This document shows positions 47,141 to 57,724 of a stretch of 64,000 nucleotides of DNA, piece by piece (the stretch's first letter is position 1; each line of letters opens with the position of its first letter). The notes under the pieces were generated by a model. That model did no database searches. It saw nothing but the letters and a program-made list of their open reading frames with translations, and had not been told where the DNA came from. The DNA lies in NCBI GenBank assembly GCA_036925085.1, contig JAUPFP010000004.1, forward strand, positions 6,398,329-6,462,328. Direction: 5' to 3'. Both the position numbers and the translations under genes were made by a program. The stretch comes from Brachycybe producta (taxonomy: Eukaryota > Arthropoda > Diplopoda > Playtdesmida > Andrognathidae).

Positions 47141-47950
47141 ATCCCTTCATCCCTTCATCCCTTCATCCCTTCATCCCTTCATCCCTTCATCCCTTCATCC
47201 CTTCATCCCTTCATCCCTTCATCCCTTCATCCCTTCATCCCTTCATCCCTTCATCCCTTCATCCCTTCATCCCTTCATCCCTTCATCCCTTCATCCCTTC
47301 ATCCCTTCATCCCTTCATCCCTTCATCCCTTCATCCCTTCATCCCTTCATCCCTTCATCCCTTCATCCCTTCATCCCTTCATCCCTTCATCCCTTCATCC
47401 CTTCATCCCTTCATCCCTTCATCCCTTCATCCCTTCATCCCTTCATCCCTTCATCCCTTCATCCCTTCATCCCTTCATCCCTTCATCCCTTCATCCCTTC
47501 ATCCCTTCATCCCTTCATCCCTTCATCCCTTCATCCCTTCATCCCTTCATCCCTTCATCCCTTCATCCCTTCATCCCTTCATCCCTTCATCCCTTCATCC
47601 CTTCATCCCTTCATCCCTTCATCCCTTCATCCCTTCATCCCTTCATCCCTTCATCCCTTCATCCCTTCATCCCTTCATCCCTTCATCCCTTCATCCCTTC
47701 ATCCCTTCATCCCTTCATCCCTTCATCCCTTCATCCCTTCATCCCTTCATCCCTTCATCCCTTCATCCCTTCATCCCTTCATCCCTTCATCCCTTCATCC
47801 CTTCATCCCTTCATCCCTTCATCCCTTCATCCCTTCATCCCTTCATCCCTTCATCCCTTCATCCCTTCATCCCTTCATCCCTTCATCCCTTCATCCCTTC
47901 ATTCCTTCATCCCTTCATCCCTTCATCCCTTCATCCCTTCATCCCTTCAT
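47140..47950 (+). repeat. Satellite block 4: homogeneous CCCTTCAT array
   Basis: About 95 consecutive identical 8-mers up to 47900, one CATTCCTT interruption, then more. The most homogeneous part of the satellite. Confidence 0.95.
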
Positions 47951-48270
47951 TCCTTCATTCCTTCATTCCTTCATTCCTTCATTCCTTCATTCCTTCATTC
48001 CTTCATTCCTTCATTCCTTCATTCCTTCATTCCTTCATTCCTTCATTCCTTCATTCCTTCATTCCTTCATTCCTTCATTCCTTCATTCCTTCATTCCTTC
48101 ATTCCTTCATTCCTTCATTCCTTCATTCCTTCATTCCTTCATTCCTTCATTCCTTCATTCCTTCATTCCTTCATTCCTTCATTCCTTCATTCCTTCATTC
48201 CTTCATTCCTTCATTCCTTCATTCCTTCATTCCTTCATTCCTTCATTCCTTCATTCCTTCATTCCTTCAT
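47950..48270 (+). repeat. Satellite block 5: homogeneous CATTCCTT array
   Basis: About 40 identical 8-mers. Confidence 0.95.
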
Positions 48271-49625
48271 TTTATATTTCCTTCATTCTTTCATTCCTTC
48301 ATTTTATATTTCCTTCATTCTTTCATCCTTTCATCCACTCATTTTTTCATCCCTTCATTTTTTATTCCTTCATCTTTTTATCCCTTCCTCCTTTCATCCC
48401 TTCATTGCTTCATTCCTTCATTCCTTCAACCCTTCCTCCTTTCATCCTTTCATCCTTTCATTCCTTCATTCCTTCATTCTTTCATTCCTTCAACCCTTCA
48501 ACCCTTCCTCCTTTCATCCCTTCCTCCTTTCATCCCTTCATCCTTTCATCTCTTCATCCCTTCATTCATTCATCCACTCATCCCTTCATCCTTTTACCCC
48601 TTCATTCATTCATCCACTCATCCCTTCATTCTTTCATCCTTTCATTCCTTCATTCTTTCATTCCTTCATTCCTTCATTTTTTCATCCCTTCATTCCTTCA
48701 TTTTTTCATCCCTTCATTCCTTTTTTTTCATCCCTTCATTCCTTTTTTTTTCATCCCTTCATTCCTTCATTCCTTCATTTTTTCATCCCTTCATTCCTTC
48801 ATCCTTTCATTCTTTTATCCCTTCATTCTTTCATCCTTCATTCTTTCATTCCTTCATTTTTTCATTCTTTCATTATTTCATCCTATAATTCTTTCATTCT
48901 TTCATTTTTTCATTCCTTCATTCCTTCATCATTCAACCCTTCATCCCTTCATCCTTTCATCCCTTCATCTTTTCATCTCTTTATCCCTTCATTCTTTCAT
49001 CCATTGATCCATTGATCCATTCATTCTTTTCCATTCATTTCCATTCATTCATTCTTTCCTCCTTTCATCCATCCTCCTTTCCTCCTTTCTTCCATCCTTC
49101 TTTCTTCCATCCTCCTTTCCTCCTTTCTTCCATCCTCCTTTCCTCCTTTCATCCATCTTCCTTTCCTCTTTTCATCCATCCTCCTTTCCTCCTTTCATCC
49201 ATCTTCCTTTCCTCTTTTCATCCATCCTCCTTTCCTCCTTTCATCCATCCTCCTTTCCTCCTTTCATCCATCCTCCTTTCCTCCTTTCATCATCCTCCTT
49301 TCCTCCTTTCATCCATCCTCCTTTCATCCATCCTCCTTTCCTCCTTTCATCCATCCTCCTTTCCTCCTTTCATCCATCCTCCTTTTCCTCCTTTCATCCA
49401 TCCTCCTTTAATCCTTTCATCCATCCTCCGTTAATCCTTTCATCCATCCTCCTTTCCTCCTTTCATCCATCCTCCTTTCCTCCTTTCATTCATCCTCCTT
49501 TCCTCCTTTCATTCATCCTCCTTTAATCCTTTCTTTCATCCTCCTTTCCTCCTTTCATCCATCCTCCTTTCCTGCTTTCATCCATCCTCCTTTCCTCCTT
49601 TCATCCATCTTCCTTTCCTCCTTTC
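48270..49625 (+). repeat. Satellite block 6: duplicate of the 44680-45650 section
   Basis: It repeats the irregular section of block 1 (CATTTTATATTTCCTTCATT, CATCCACTCATTTTTTCATC, the double CCATTGATCCATTGATCCAT, TTCCATTCATTTCCATTCAT) and then 23-bp units. The offset is about 3590-3620 bp. Confidence 0.85.
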
Positions 49626-49890
49626 ATTCATCCTCTGTTCCTCCTTTCCTCCTTTCCTCCTTTCCTCCTTTCCTCCTTTCCTCCTTTCCTCCTTTCCTCC
49701 TTTCCTCTTTTCCTCCTTTCCTCTTTTCCTCCTTTCCTCCTTTTTTCCTTCCCCCTCCTTTCCTCCTTTCCTCCTTTCCTCCTTTCCTCCTTTCCTCCTT
49801 TCCTCCTTTCATCCATCCTCCTTTTCTCCTTTCCTCCTTTCCTCCTTTCCTCCTTTCCTCCTTTCCTCCTTTCCTCCTTCCTTTCATCCT
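49625..49890 (+). repeat. Satellite block 7: CCTCCTTT 8-mers
   Basis: About 30 units of CCTCCTTT, purely pyrimidine on the + strand apart from one CATCCATC interruption. Confidence 0.93.
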
Positions 49891-51400
49891 TTCCTTGTTC
49901 CTTTCATCCTTTCCTCCTTCCTTTCATCCTTTCCTCTTTTTCCTCCTTCCTTTCATCCTTTCATCCATCCTTTCGTCCATCCTTTCATCCTTTCATCCTT
50001 TCATCCTTTCATTCATCCTTTCATCCTTTCATCCTTTCATTCATCCTTTCATCCTTTCATTCATCCTTTCATCCTTTCATCCATCCTTAATTTTTTCATC
50101 CATCCTTTCATCCTTTCATCCATCCTTTCATCCTTTCATCCTTTCATCCATCTCCTCCTTCCTCCTTTCATCCTTCCTTTCATTTTTTCATCCGTCCTTT
50201 CATCCTTTCATCCATCCTTTCATCCTTTTATCTTTCCTTTCATCCTTTCATCCTTTCATCCTTTCATCCATCCTTTCATCCTTTCATCCATCCTTTCATC
50301 CTTTCATCCATCCTTTCATCCATCCTTCCATCCTTTCATCCATCCTTTCCTCCTTTCATTCATCCTCCTTTAATCCTTTCATCCATCCTCCTTTTCTCCT
50401 TTCATCCATCCTCCTTTCATCCTTTCATCCATCCTTTCATCCTTTCATCCATCCTTTCATCCATCCTTTCATTCTTTCATCCATCCTTTCCTCCTTTCAT
50501 TCATCCTCCTTTAATCCTTTCATCCATCCTCCCTTTTCTCCTTTCATCCATCCTCCTTTTCTCCTTTCATCCATCCTCCTTTCCTCCTTTCATCCATCCT
50601 CCTTTCCTCCTTTCATCTATCCTCCTTTCCTCCTTTCATCCTTCCTCTCATTTTTTCATCCGTCCTTTCATCCTTTCATCCGTCCTTTCATCCTTTTATC
50701 CTTCTTTTCATCCTTTCATCCATCCTTTCATCCATCCTTTCATCCATCCTTTCATCCATCCTTTCATCCATCCTTTCATCCATCCTTTCATCCATCCTTT
50801 CATCCATCCTTTCATCCATCCTTTCATCCATCCTTTCATCCATCCTTTCATCCATCCTTTCATCCATCCTTTCATCCTTTCATCCTTTCTTCCTTTCATC
50901 CATCCTTTCATCCTTTCATCCTTTCATCCATCCTTTCATCTTTTCATCCTTTCATCATTTCATCCATCCTTTCATCCATCCTTTCATCCATCCTTTCATC
51001 CATCCTTTCATCCATTCTTTCATCCATCCTTTCATCCATCCTTTCATCCATTCTTTCATCCATCCTTCATCCATCCTTTCATTCATCCTTTCATCCTTTC
51101 ATCCATCCTTTCATCCTTTCATCCATCTTTTCATCCTTTCATCCATCCTTTCATCCTTTCATCCTTTCATCCATCCTTTCATCCTTTCATCTTTTCATCC
51201 TTTCATCCTTTCATCCATCCTTTCATTCATACTTTCATCCATCCTTTCATCCATCCTTTCATCCTTTCATCCATCCTTTCATCCATCCTTTCATCCATCC
51301 TTTCATCCTTTCATCCATCCTTTCATCCTTTCATCCTTTCATCCATCCTTTCATCCTTTCATCCATCCTTTCATCCATCCATCTTTTCATCCATTCCTTT
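49890..51400 (+). repeat. Satellite block 8: CTTTCATC 8-mers mixed with 12-mers
   Basis: CATCCTTTCATC 12-mers form a clean run at 50710-50875, elsewhere mixed with 8-mers and 23-bp units. It stops at the assembly gap, so the true length is unknown. Confidence 0.92.
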
Positions 51401-51500
51401 NNNNNNNNNNNNNNNNNNNNNNNNNNNNNNNNNNNNNNNNNNNNNNNNNNNNNNNNNNNNNNNNNNNNNNNNNNNNNNNNNNNNNNNNNNNNNNNNNNNN
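51401..51500. other. Assembly gap (100 N)
   Basis: Exactly 100 Ns, the conventional size for a gap of unknown length. Confidence 0.99.
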
Positions 51501-52560
51501 GGAAGGGGAGAAAAAGGGGGGAAAAGGGGGGAAAAGGGAAAAAGGGGGGAAAGGGGGATAAGGGGGGGAAAAGGGGGGGAAAGGGGGGGAAGGGGAAAAA
51601 AGGGGGAAAAAGGGGGGGAAAGGGGGGGAAAGGGGGAAAAGGGGGAAAAGGGGGAAAAGGGGGAAAAGGGGAGAAAAGGGAGGAAAAGGGGGAAAAGGGG
51701 AGAAAAGGGAAAAAGGGGAAAATGGGGGGAAAGAGGGGGGAAAGAGGGAAATGGGAAAAAAGGGGAAAGGGGGAAAAAGGGAGAAAAGGGGAAAGGGGGG
51801 AAAAGGGGGGAAAAAGGGGGGAAAAGGGGGGAAAAGAGAGGAAAAGGGGGAAAATGAGAAAAAAGGGGGAAAAGGGGGGAAAAGGAGGAAATGAGAAAAA
51901 GGGAAAAAGGGGGAAAAGGGGGGAAAAAGAGGGGGAAAGGGGGGGGGAAAGGGGGGAAAAGGGGGAAAAAGGGGGGAAACGGGGGAAATGGGGGAAAGGG
52001 GGGAAAAGGGGGGGAAATGGGGAAACAGGGGAGAAAAAATGGAAAAGGGGGAAAAAGAGGGGGAAAAGGGAAAAAGGGGGAAAAGGGGGAAAAAGGGGGG
52101 GAAAGGGAAAAAGGGGGAGAAAGGGGGGAGAAAGGGGGAAAAAAAGGGGGAAAAAAGGGAGGGGAAAGGGGGAAAAGGGAGGAAAAGGGAGGAAAAGGAG
52201 AGAAAAGGGGGAAAAGGGGAGAAAAGAGAAAAAAGGGGGAAAAGGGGAAAGGGGAAAAGGGGAAAAGGGGGAAAAGAGGGAAAAGGAGGAAAGGGGGAAA
52301 TGGGGGAAAATGGAGGAAAAGGGGGAAAAGGAGGAAAAGGGGAAAAGGAGGAAAAAGGGGAAAAAGAGGAAATGGGGGAAATGGGGGAAAAGGGGGGAAA
52401 GGGGGGGGAAAGGGGGAAAAGGGGGTAAAAAGGGGGGAAAAGGGGGGAAAAGGGGGGAAAAGGGGGAAAAGGGAGGAAAAGGGGGAAAAGGGAGGAAAAG
52501 GGGGAAAAGGAGAGAAAAAGGGGAAAAGGGGAGAAAAGGGAAAAGGGGGAAAATGGGGGG
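51501..52560 (+). repeat. Polypurine satellite (GGGGGAAAA type)
   Basis: Variable GGGGGAAAA/GGGAGGAAAA 8- to 10-mers with only a few T and C in 1.06 kb. Frames on both strands (Gly/Lys-rich and Pro/Phe-rich) are artefacts; the two longest cross the gap. Confidence 0.93.
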
Positions 52561-53417
52561 AACCCTATAGACCTCCATTGCTTTAATATATGCTTTCATA
52601 TATCAAATAACCAACTTTTTTTCATTGTGCGCATGTGTACGCACATGTACACACTTGTGCGCATGTGTACGCACATGTACACACCGTGTGCGCATGTGTA
52701 CGCACATGTACACGCGTGTGCGCATGTGTACGCACATGTACACACGTGTGCGCATACGTATATAGATAATCACACATGTATGTACTCATGTACATGACAT
52801 AGTTACATGTGATGCGCATGCGTCATTCATTTGTAATAATATGGGTTTAAAATGAAAATACGTCACATGTATTCTAATATACAAAAATAATAGAACATAA
52901 AAAGGAACACCCCTCCTAAATAATAGAAAAGTCCCCCCTTTCGAATGCTACAACTGGAAAGAGGAAGAATCTCGATTTTTTGAAAAAAAAATTACGTTTT
53001 TAAAAAATCGAAATTTTATATATCGAATCGCTCTAAAATTCCAATTTTTTCCAGTTTCATCGTCAGAATGTTTACATCATTTTAAGTCTGATGACATTTT
53101 ATTGTAGGTGGCCCCGTTTTCGAGTTGTTCGACCCACTAAAAATTATGACCAAAAACTCAAAATTTGTTTCTAAAAAATTCATAAAAAAATAACCCCTGG
53201 GTAAAATTTTCTAATTTTTTGTCAGGAGCTTCATATTGACCCACGGAATCAAATAAAAAATACTGCATGTCTTTATCTCATTCCGTTCTTGAGTTGTTCG
53301 AGGAACTAAATCGGGTTCCGGACACACACACACACATACATACACACAGACATCCTTTTTTCCCCTTTTCTTGCATGATCCTATATACCTCCATTGCTCT
53401 TTAGAGCAATGGAGGTC
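52561..53417 (+). mobile_element. Dispersed element with minisatellite core, copy A
   Basis: Opens CCCTATAGACCTCCATTGCT; a short alternating purine/pyrimidine array follows at 52628-52750. Then comes a constant ~650-bp part (ACATAGTTACATGTGATGCG, GAACACCCCTCCTAAATAAT, GAGTTGTTCGAGGAACTAAA, a CA microsatellite). It closes with a hairpin CCTCCATTGCTC-TTTA-GAGCAATGGAGG. The closing arm is also the complement of the opening. Microsatellite core plus 3' hairpin recalls Helentron/DINE-type elements, but I cannot prove the class. No protein. Confidence 0.7.
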
Positions 53418-53420
53418 AAA

Positions 53421-53616
53421 AAGTTACAAAAATGGAGTAGAGAAAAATACAAAAAATGGAGTAGAAGTAGAAAAAAGTACAAAAAAATGGAGTAGAACTA
53501 AAGTAAAGTACAGAAAACTAAAGAGTGAATATAGAAAAATACAGGTAAAAGAAGTGGATGTAGGAAAAATACAGAAACTTAAAGTGTAGCAGAAAAAGTA
53601 ATAAACAAGGGATTCA
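53421..53616 (+). repeat. AAAATGGAGTAGAA-type degenerate repeat between the two elements
   Basis: Three to four units of AAAAAATGGAGTAGAA with AGTACA spacers, then A/G-rich DNA. The 72-codon frame at 53371 is repeat sequence. Confidence 0.5.
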
Positions 53617-53619
53617 AGG

Positions 53620-54925
53620 AACCCTATAGACCTCCATTGCTTTAATATATGCTTTCATATATCAAATAACCAACTTTTTTTCATTGTGCGCATGTGTATG
53701 CACATGTACACACGTGTGCGCATGTGTACGCACATGTGCGCATGTGTACGCACATGTGCGCATGTGTACGCACATGTGCGCATGTGTACGCACATGTACA
53801 CACGTGTGCGCATGTGTACGCACATGTGCACATGTGTACGCACATGTACACACGTGTGCGCATGTGTACGCACATGTACACACGTGTGCGCATGTGTACA
53901 CACGTGTGCGCATGTGTGCGCACGTGTACACACGTGTGCGCATGTGTACGCACGTGTACACACGTGTGCGCATGTGTACGCACATGTACACACGTGTGCG
54001 CATGTGTACGCACATGTACACACGTGTGCGCATGTGTACGCACATGTACACACGTGTGCGCATGTGTACGCACATGTACACACGTGTGCGCATGTGTACG
54101 CACATGTACACACTTGTGCACATGTGTACGCACATGTACACACGTGTGCGCATGTGTACGCACATGTACACACGTGTGCGCATGTGTATGCACATGTACA
54201 CACGTGTGCGCATGTGTACGCACATGTACACACATGTGCGCATGTGTACGCACATGTACACACGTGTGCGCATGTGTATATAGATAATCACACATGTATG
54301 TACTCTTGTACATGACATAGTTACATGTGATGCGCATGCGTCATTCATTTGTAATAATATGGGTTTAAAATGAAAATACGTCACATGTATAATAACAGAA
54401 CATAGAAAGGAACACCCCTCCTAAATAATAGAAAAGTCCCCCCTTTCGAATGCTACAACTGGAAAGAGGAAGAATCTCGATTTTTTGAAAAAAAAATTAC
54501 GTTTTTAAAAAATCGAAATTTTATATATCGAATCGCTCTAAAATTCCAATTTTTTCCAGTTTCATCGTCAGAATGTTTACATCATTTTAAGTCTGATGAC
54601 ATTTTATTGTAGGTGGCCCCGTTTTCGAGTTGTTCGACCCACTAAAAATTATGACCAAAAACTCAAAATTTGTTTCTAAAAAATTCATAAAAAAATAACC
54701 CCTGGGTAAAATTTTCTAATTTTTTGTCAGGAGCTTCATATTGACCCACGGAATCAAATAAAAAATACTGCATGTCTTTATCTCATTCCGTTCTTGAGTT
54801 GTTCGAGGAACTAAATCGGGTTCCGGACACACACACACATACACACAGACACACAGACATCCTTTTTTTCCCCTTTTCTTGCATGATCCTATATACCTCC
54901 ATTGCTCTTTAGAGCAATGGAGGTC
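53620..54925 (+). mobile_element. Dispersed element with minisatellite core, copy B
   Basis: Nearly identical to copy A outside the core, with the same opening and closing hairpin; preceded by AACAAGGGATTCAAGGAA, as in copy C. The core (53688-54276) is about five times longer than in copy A. It is built of 30-bp units GCGCATGTGT+ACGCACATGT+ACACACGTGT, strictly alternating purine and pyrimidine and close to self-complementary. That is why all six frames are open there; none of them is a gene. Confidence 0.75.
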
Positions 54926-55039
54926 AAAAACTGAGTGGAAATAGAAAAAAGTACGGTTGTAAAAAAATCATTTGAAATGATTTGGTTGTTAAACAACCAC
55001 ATTAGTGTAGTGCTCATCCAAACAGATATCTGGAAGCCC

Positions 55040-55122
55040 CTTCAAAATTTCTTTGGCCCTGCTCTTTTATGAGCATCATCAATTTTTAATTGGTTTATTA
55101 CTTGGTCTGATGTCACATGGTC
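55040..55122. repeat. Partial copy of the 35517/62233 foldback
   Basis: GCTCTTTTATGAGCATCATC, AATTTTTAATTGG and TTACTTGGTCTGATGTCA parallel 62263-62325. The ends are lost. Confidence 0.6.
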
Positions 55123-55139
55123 TAACGTCCCGACTGGAC

Positions 55140-55842
55140 CGCTACAATACCCGGTAAATTTGAACGAACCAACTTACTGTCATCGGCTCCACAACGGGGA
55201 CAAAATCGTACCCGTAGCCGCCTCCACACGGTGATCCTTGGGATGTGTCGGCTCCCTGGAGCCACCCTCGATGAATACGGACAAAAACCACGCCGCCACG
55301 CCGAGAAGCCGACATGAGTATCAGCCGAAATAAAACGGTAAAAAGACGGTGCAGATCTTGACTACTGGAAAACCCACCCACCACGGTACTCCCCAAGAAA
55401 AGACACGGACACAAGTATAAATAAAAGACGAACAAAGTGTTTATTTACACTTACGACGGTGAAAGAAAAATAGTGTGGCTGGTCCATTTGACCAGCCAAA
55501 AGCACGTTATCTCGACACAAGGCCAACTGGCCTAAAGGCACAAGGCAGAACGGTGACTGTGGAGGTCTCCCTGACCTCCACCGACGATGTGGTCAGTCTC
55601 GAATCCAACAACCAACTGCCCCGATCCTGTGGCTGACCAGGCCACAGAAAACCTCCAGGCAACTCCACCTGGAGGGGACAGAGGTCACATCTGACCTCTC
55701 ACCCATTGACATCATGGTGAGAGGTCTGCTGGCACCAAAATGGTGTCCGTCCCAACAGCCTACTGCAGCTGTCAGGCAGACCACCATATTGAATTTGTCT
55801 GCTCTATCAAAAATTTGAAAATAGAGCAGACCAGGTTGCCAC
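55140..55842 (-). mobile_element. 3' LTR of the minus-strand Gypsy element
   Basis: Read on the minus strand it starts TGGCAACCTGGTCTGCTC just after a purine-rich tract (GGGAAGTTGAGAGGATTG), the expected polypurine tract. The same blocks in order are at 63339-64000: CATTTTGGTGCCAGCAGACC, CAATGGGTGAGAGGTCAGA, CCCTCCAGGTGGAGTTGCCT, GGGGAGTACCG. AATAAA occurs in the equivalent position. The far end is not sharply defined. Confidence 0.75.
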
Positions 55843-55921
55843 AATCCTCTCAACTTCCCTGTTCCATCTCGGGAACAGGTCAGTCGAGCCAGCCAGGATT
55901 GCTCCCTTGAACCTGACCTTC

Positions 55922-57715
55922 TTAGGGACTGGACGGCTCCTCTGGCGGTGTTGCGAAAGTGGAGCCCATCCACTCTGCAGCCCACCGACGTGCCCACCAC
56001 AGGCACATCTGGGTGTTACGCCACCCAAAACCAGGATCGAAGACCGTCCCCCTAAGACGGCTTTCCTCCAGGACTCGGAATTCCTCGAAAGGAATATCCT
56101 GGAATTGCGGACGCGTGCGAAGCGTCCGATTTGTTAGGAGGTCTACCAGGGCGACCACGGGCTCGGTCTCGCACCCTGGTAATGGCCCAGTAATGAACTG
56201 ACCGAAAGGCATTTTCTGGAACTCAAACAGACCTTGAGAGCAAATGAATGCCGTTTTCTCAATGTCTGGCTCAGCCATCCGGACCTGCCAGTAACCACTA
56301 GCCAGGTCCAAGGTAGCGAAGAACTTTGCACCGGCCAGTGAATCGAGTGCATCATCGATGCAAGGCAATTGATATTGATCCAGCTTCGTCTGGGCATTCA
56401 GTTTCCAGTAGTCCATACAAAAACGGAAGCCACCATCCTTCTTGCGAACAAGTAAGATAGGAGTCGCGTAGGAACTACGCGAAGGTTGGATAACCCCTGC
56501 ATCCAACATCTTTGCCACCTCTTCCCTCTCAATCGCCCTGGCTGCTGGAGCAGTTCGACGCAATCCTTCTCGCACTAGAGGTTGCCCACCGGTATCAATC
56601 GTATGTTCGACAAGAGAGGTTTCACCCAAATCCGTATAGTCGAACGCGAAATGATCCCGGTGTGCCAGCAGGAACTCCTGAAGCTGCCTCGCCTCTTCAG
56701 GCTTCAGATTGGGACCAATCTTAAGACACTCTTCGAGAGTAGGAGCCATCGTCACATTGAACACCTGTCTTCCATCTCCGGACGCCCCTCTCAACTTAGA
56801 CGAGACATTCCCTGGTCGAACCGTTGCCTGAGTGGGGTCTCCCCCTCTCAACTCAGACGGCTCTTCCAGCCCTACCACAAGGGCAGCCTCCATAGCTTGA
56901 GCCGTGGCTACACCCTCTCCTGTTTCCAGGGCAATGGGTGCAATCCCCATGTTCTCAAGCCAGATATCGTACATGCCAAGCCAGTTAGCTGCGGCAATAC
57001 CTGCCAATGCCAACACACCACGTCCACCCAAGGCTTTCCGGTGCGGCTCCACGAGAAGCAGCTGGCCAGGGCCAGCATGTTCTACCAACATCACGGATAC
57101 GACACGTCGTACATGGGCTGGTAGCCAGACATTCTCCCTCAGTCGCAGAGAACAAACTTCTCCATGCCTGATAGAGATTCTGGTCTCGGGCAGCTGCGGT
57201 GAAACAATGTTCACCCACCCGTCAACCTTCTCGAGGGCAGGCGAAACCACTGGGAGTTGCCGTCCCTGAGGCAAAGCCTCTGGTTTCGGCAGTGGAGTTG
57301 CTTCCACCTCTCCAGCGTCCCCAAGCGCTTGATCGGTGAATGCAGCTTGGAGGGCGTCTGGATGTGCAATCCAGACACCCTCCCGGAAGTAGACCTTCCG
57401 GTGCACGATATCTACCATCAAGCCGAAGCATGAGGCGTGATCAATGCCCAACAACACTTCACCCTTTCCTTTAACCAAAAGGAGAGGCACCTTGATGGTT
57501 TTCTTGTGGATGGTCAATTCCACATTTGCGACCCCTACGACCTCGATGGAGTGCCCACCCATTCTAAGAAGGAATGAAGGAACCACCAGTTCCTCTATAG
57601 GCAACTCCATCACTCGTGCCACCGCAATGCTTAAGACCGACATGTCGGCCCCGGTGTCTACGATCATCTCCAAGAGACGATCGCCTATTGACACCCACAC
57701 TCGTGGTGAACCCAC
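55922..57715 (-). pseudogene. Ty3/Gypsy pol fragment: protease and truncated reverse transcriptase
   Basis: 597-codon minus-strand frame. The aspartic protease is at the start (MIVDTGADMSVL, catalytic Asp at residue 20; a later LLGIDHASCFG block). A long linker follows, then the first part of reverse transcriptase from about residue 400: ILLVRKKDGGFRF, a DYWKLN block (usually DYRKLN) and LDLASGYWQ at 469-477 with the first catalytic Asp. It breaks right after FQKMPFG (residue 505, near 56200). The YxDD box, RNase H and integrase are missing, and the remaining ~90 residues are an unrelated or C-terminal tail. A deletion of some kilobases therefore joined early RT to the 3' end. It could not replicate by itself. 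Plus-strand frames at 56512-57269 are shadows. Confidence 0.9.
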
Positions 57716-57724
57716 GTCATAGGC

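Noticed and set aside
47140-48270. Possible CRISPR-like array
   Set aside because: Units of 8 bp without spacers in a eukaryotic context; a simple satellite.
44380-49434. Very long + strand frames (up to 1141 codons) rich in Phe, His, Pro, Ile, Ser, Leu
   Set aside because: They follow the 8-mer and 23-mer satellite units exactly; several frames are open at once over the same DNA, and there is no unique sequence, splice structure or domain.
49895-52599. Frames of 891 (+) and 422 (-) codons crossing 51401-51500
   Set aside because: They read through 100 Ns and consist of satellite on one side and polypurine on the other.
53655-54384. Frames of about 200-240 codons in all six frames, Cys/Thr/His/Val-rich
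   Set aside because: The alternating, nearly self-complementary 30-bp repeat leaves every frame open. Not a cysteine-rich protein.
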